In this document: one piece after another, positions 5,978 to 7,756 of the stretch
Layout: each line of letters starts with the position of its first letter
Position numbering within the stretch: the first letter of the stretch is position 1
Source: Acidobacteriota bacterium
GTDB taxonomy: Bacteria; Acidobacteriota; Vicinamibacteria; Vicinamibacterales; 2-12-FULL-66-21
Assembly (NCBI GenBank): GCA_013697225.1
Contig: JACCXG010000432.1
Coordinates: 1-7,756 of the forward strand
DNA length: 7,756 nt
Direction: 5' to 3'
Program-made: the position numbers and the translations under genes
Notes under the pieces: generated by a model
The model's input: only the letters and a program-made list of their open reading frames with translations
Told to the model about the DNA's origin: nothing
Databases searched by the model: none

Positions 5978-7287
5978 GCTCGTCACCCGTCGCGCCCCCC
6001 TCGTCCGAACTCGTCTCACCCGCAAGCCTGCCGGCAACGGGTCCCGGGCCGCTCCCGCGCCGGGCCCGCCTCCTCGTGCTCTGCGCGGCCTTTGGCGGGC
6101 TGTTGTTCGACGGATTCGAGCTTGGCTTGATGCCGCTGGCGTCGCTCTCGGTGTCTCAGGATTTGCTGGGCGCCAACTACACCCCGACGCTGGGCGGCGA
6201 CTGGTTCGCGCGGTTCACGGCGGCGTTGATGCTTGGCGCCGCGATGGGAGGCATACTGCTCGGCAGCCTGGGCGATCGGATCGGCCGCGCGCGCGCGATG
6301 GGGATAAGTATTCTCTTTTATTCTGTTTTTGCAGGACCGGGCGCATGGGTCCAGACGCAGGAGCAGATGCTCGTTTTGCGGTTCATGGTCGGTCTCGGCG
6401 TTGGTGGTGTCTGGCCCAACGCGGTCGCACTCGTGGCGGAATGCTGGCCTGAGAAAGCGCGGCCCACGGTGGCCGGGTTGATGGGCGCGGCGATCAACAC
6501 CGGCATCCTGATGCTGTCTCAGATCGCCCAGTTCTGGTCGCTCGCCGAGGACTCCTGGCGCTGGCTGTTCAATATCGCGGCGGCACCAGCCATCCTGGGC
6601 CTGCTCGTCCTGTTGTTCCTGCCGGAATCGCCCAGCTGGCTCGCCTCCCGCGGACGTAGAACGGACAAGAAGCGCGCGGCGCCCGTGCGTGAACTCTTCC
6701 GCCCGCCGCTGCTCGGCACCACGCTGACGGGCATCATGCTCGGCTCGATCCCGCTGGTCGGTGCGTGGGCGGCGAGCAAGTGGATGATCCCCTGGGCTGA
6801 CCAGGTCGGCGGAGTCGCTCAGCCGGACTACAAGGCTATGACGCAGGGCTGGTGGGCCTTTGGTGCGATCCTGGGGAGCTTCGCGGGAGGCCAGATCGCC
6901 AGTCTGCTCGGGCGGCGGCGGTCGTACTTCCTGATCAGTCTCGGATCCGTGGTGCTCACGGTCTCGATGTTCCAGCTCACCGCCCCGCTGCAGCCGTCGT
7001 TCTTCTGGATCGTGTTCGCACAGGGATTCGTCGCCACGCTCTTTTTTGGCTGGCTGCCGCTGTATCTACCGGAGCTCTTCCCCACCCACGTCCGGGCCAC
7101 CGGCAGCGGAATTTCCTACAACGTCGGACGGTTCGCCACAGCTGGCGGAGTTCTGGCCGCAGGCCTGCTGTTCACAGCCTTCGGCGGCAGCTATCCGGGC
7201 GTGGGAACGGCCGCCGCGATGATCTACGCCCTGGGCATGATTGCGATCTGGTGGGCCCCGGACACTACCCGCAGGTCATTGGCATAG
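5974..7287 (+). CDS. MFS transporter, sugar/organic-acid porter type
   Basis: This 437-residue inner-membrane protein probably imports, with protons, the small product delivered by the receptor. The start is the ATG at 5974 in the ATGA overlap with the dehydrogenase stop; no clear Shine-Dalgarno precedes it, so it is likely read by coupled re-initiation. A proline- and serine-rich cytoplasmic tail of about 30 residues precedes TM1 (LLVLCAAFGGLLFDGFELG); the acidic residues D46 and E49 in TM1 are typical of MFS porters for sugars and acids. Motif A appears as GSLGDRIGRARAM (98-109) and again, degenerate, between TM8 and TM9 as GQIASLLGRRRSYFL. RFMVGLGVGGVWP (137-148) is the TM4 signature. PESPSWL (217-223) ends the N-terminal half, and LPELFPTHVRATGSG (365-379) is the matching signature in the C-terminal half. 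About 12 membrane spans are expected. Codons 111-120 are unusually AT-rich. The exact substrate is not predictable. Confidence 0.9.
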   Translation: MSSSPVAPPSSELVSPASLPATGPGPLPRRARLLVLCAAFGGLLFDGFELGLMPLASLSVSQDLLGANYTPTLGGDWFARFTAALMLGAAMGGILLGSLGDRIGRARAMGISILFYSVFAGPGAWVQTQEQMLVLRFMVGLGVGGVWPNAVALVAECWPEKARPTVAGLMGAAINTGILMLSQIAQFWSLAEDSWRWLFNIAAAPAILGLLVLLFLPESPSWLASRGRRTDKKRAAPVRELFRPPLLGTTLTGIMLGSIPLVGAWAASKWMIPWADQVGGVAQPDYKAMTQGWWAFGAILGSFAGGQIASLLGRRRSYFLISLGSVVLTVSMFQLTAPLQPSFFWIVFAQGFVATLFFGWLPLYLPELFPTHVRATGSGISYNVGRFATAGGVLAAGLLFTAFGGSYPGVGTAAAMIYALGMIAIWWAPDTTRRSLA

Positions 7288-7324
7288 CCGCCGCGCCCCC
7301 TGCCGCCCGACACCGTTCTCCTAT

Positions 7325-7328
7325 GAGG
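7325..7328 (+). promoter_or_regulatory. Ribosome binding site of the propeller gene
   Basis: GAGG lies 6 nt before the ATG at 7335 and overlaps an earlier in-frame ATG at 7323, which has no comparable site. It favours the 7335 start, four codons downstream. Confidence 0.55.
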
Positions 7329-7334
7329 TCGTCT

Positions 7335-7756
7335 ATGAAACGCGCCGTGAAGCACTCCATCGGTTCGGCCGTGGCCGCGCTGGCACTCGTTGCAGCCGCG
7401 GCCGCGACGCTCGCGCTCGGGCAGCCGGCCAGTGACCCCGCGCTCCCGGCCGTTCCGTCCGAGCTGAAGGCAGAGCTCTTTGCCAGGGAGCCGATGGTGC
7501 GTAATCCGAGCGCCATGGCGTTCGACGCCCGCGGGCGCCTCTTCGTCGGCCAGGGACCGCAGTATCGGAACCCCAAGCCGGATACGCCCGGCGACACCGT
7601 CGTGATCCTCATCGACTCTAACGGTGATGGCCTGGCTGACACGGTCAAGACGTTCGCCTCCGGGCTGAACTCGATCCAGGGGCTCGCATGGCACGGCCGC
7701 GACCTCTGGATCGGCAACTCGCCCGATCTCACAGTCGTGCGCGACCTCGACGGCGA
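7335..7756 (+). CDS. PVC-type membrane-bound dehydrogenase / beta-propeller protein (partial, 5' end only)
   Basis: The frame is open from the ATG at 7335 to the right edge (140 complete codons). Residues 1-30 are a Sec signal peptide: basic start MKRAVKH, then an alanine/leucine-rich core ending near TLALGQ. After a proline-rich linker the sequence ELKAELFAREPMVRNPSAMAFD begins the fold, followed by GRLFVGQGPQYR, a DSNGDGLAD calcium-type loop, TFASGLNSIQGLAW, DLWIGN and DLDGD. This matches the N-terminus of the 'putative membrane-bound dehydrogenase' family of Planctomycetes, Verrucomicrobia and Acidobacteria, a PQQ/GDH-like beta-propeller often followed by HEAT repeats and a c-type heme domain. 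The heme CxxCH lies beyond the window, so the redox role is family-based. The protein should act in the periplasm or be membrane-anchored. It starts 47 nt after the MFS gene and probably belongs to the same operon. An in-frame ATG at 7323 is an alternative start. Confidence 0.8.
   Translation, partial: MKRAVKHSIGSAVAALALVAAAAATLALGQPASDPALPAVPSELKAELFAREPMVRNPSAMAFDARGRLFVGQGPQYRNPKPDTPGDTVVILIDSNGDGLADTVKTFASGLNSIQGLAWHGRDLWIGNSPDLTVVRDLDG

Noticed and set aside
7288..7334. Terminator between the transporter and the propeller gene
   Set aside because: The 47-nt gap is C-rich with no stem followed by a T-run, so read-through is more likely.
7336..7343. Fourth copy of the TGAAACGC motif
   Set aside because: It lies within the first codons of the propeller gene and is probably chance; there is no promoter-like sequence or second half-site next to it.

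Overview
The window is GC-rich DNA, most likely from an Acidobacteriota-type soil bacterium. The evidence is a SusC/Oar-like outer-membrane receptor with an N-terminal carboxypeptidase-regulatory-like fold, its typical neighbours, and the start of a PVC-type 'membrane-bound dehydrogenase' protein. The lineage call rests on family recognition, not on a marker gene. I see no tRNA, rRNA, insertion sequence, CRISPR array or phage gene.

Layout. Positions 1-385 (minus strand) hold the 5' part of a secreted protein whose N-terminus resembles the non-catalytic N-terminal domain of alpha-glucuronidase/hexosaminidase-type glycoside hydrolases; it runs off the left edge. Positions 386-618 form a regulatory gap with a good minus-strand promoter candidate, three phased TGAAAC half-sites and a perfect 8-bp hairpin. 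Positions 619-1509 (minus) encode an IclR-family regulator. Positions 1510-2087 are the divergent control region, with a perfect 12-bp palindrome (GAAACGCGTTTC). On the plus strand follow a TonB-dependent receptor (2088-5084), a beta-hydroxyacid dehydrogenase (5084-5977), an MFS transporter (5974-7287), and the signal peptide and start of a beta-propeller PVC-type protein (7335 to the right edge).

The receptor, dehydrogenase and transporter overlap at their stop/start codons (1 nt and 4 nt), so they are almost certainly one translationally coupled operon; the propeller gene follows after 47 nt and probably belongs to it. Together they look like an uptake and catabolic locus: a secreted carbohydrate-active-like protein, outer-membrane import, inner-membrane import, cytoplasmic oxidation or reduction of a hydroxyacid, and an exported oxidoreductase, under a local IclR regulator. 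The substrate cannot be read from sequence; a sugar acid, uronate or related carbohydrate-derived acid is the best guess. The same half-site occurs in front of the minus-strand secreted gene and the plus-strand operon, which suggests one regulon. I found no clearly novel system. The most useful leads are the shared operator-like motif and the edge-truncated minus-strand gene.
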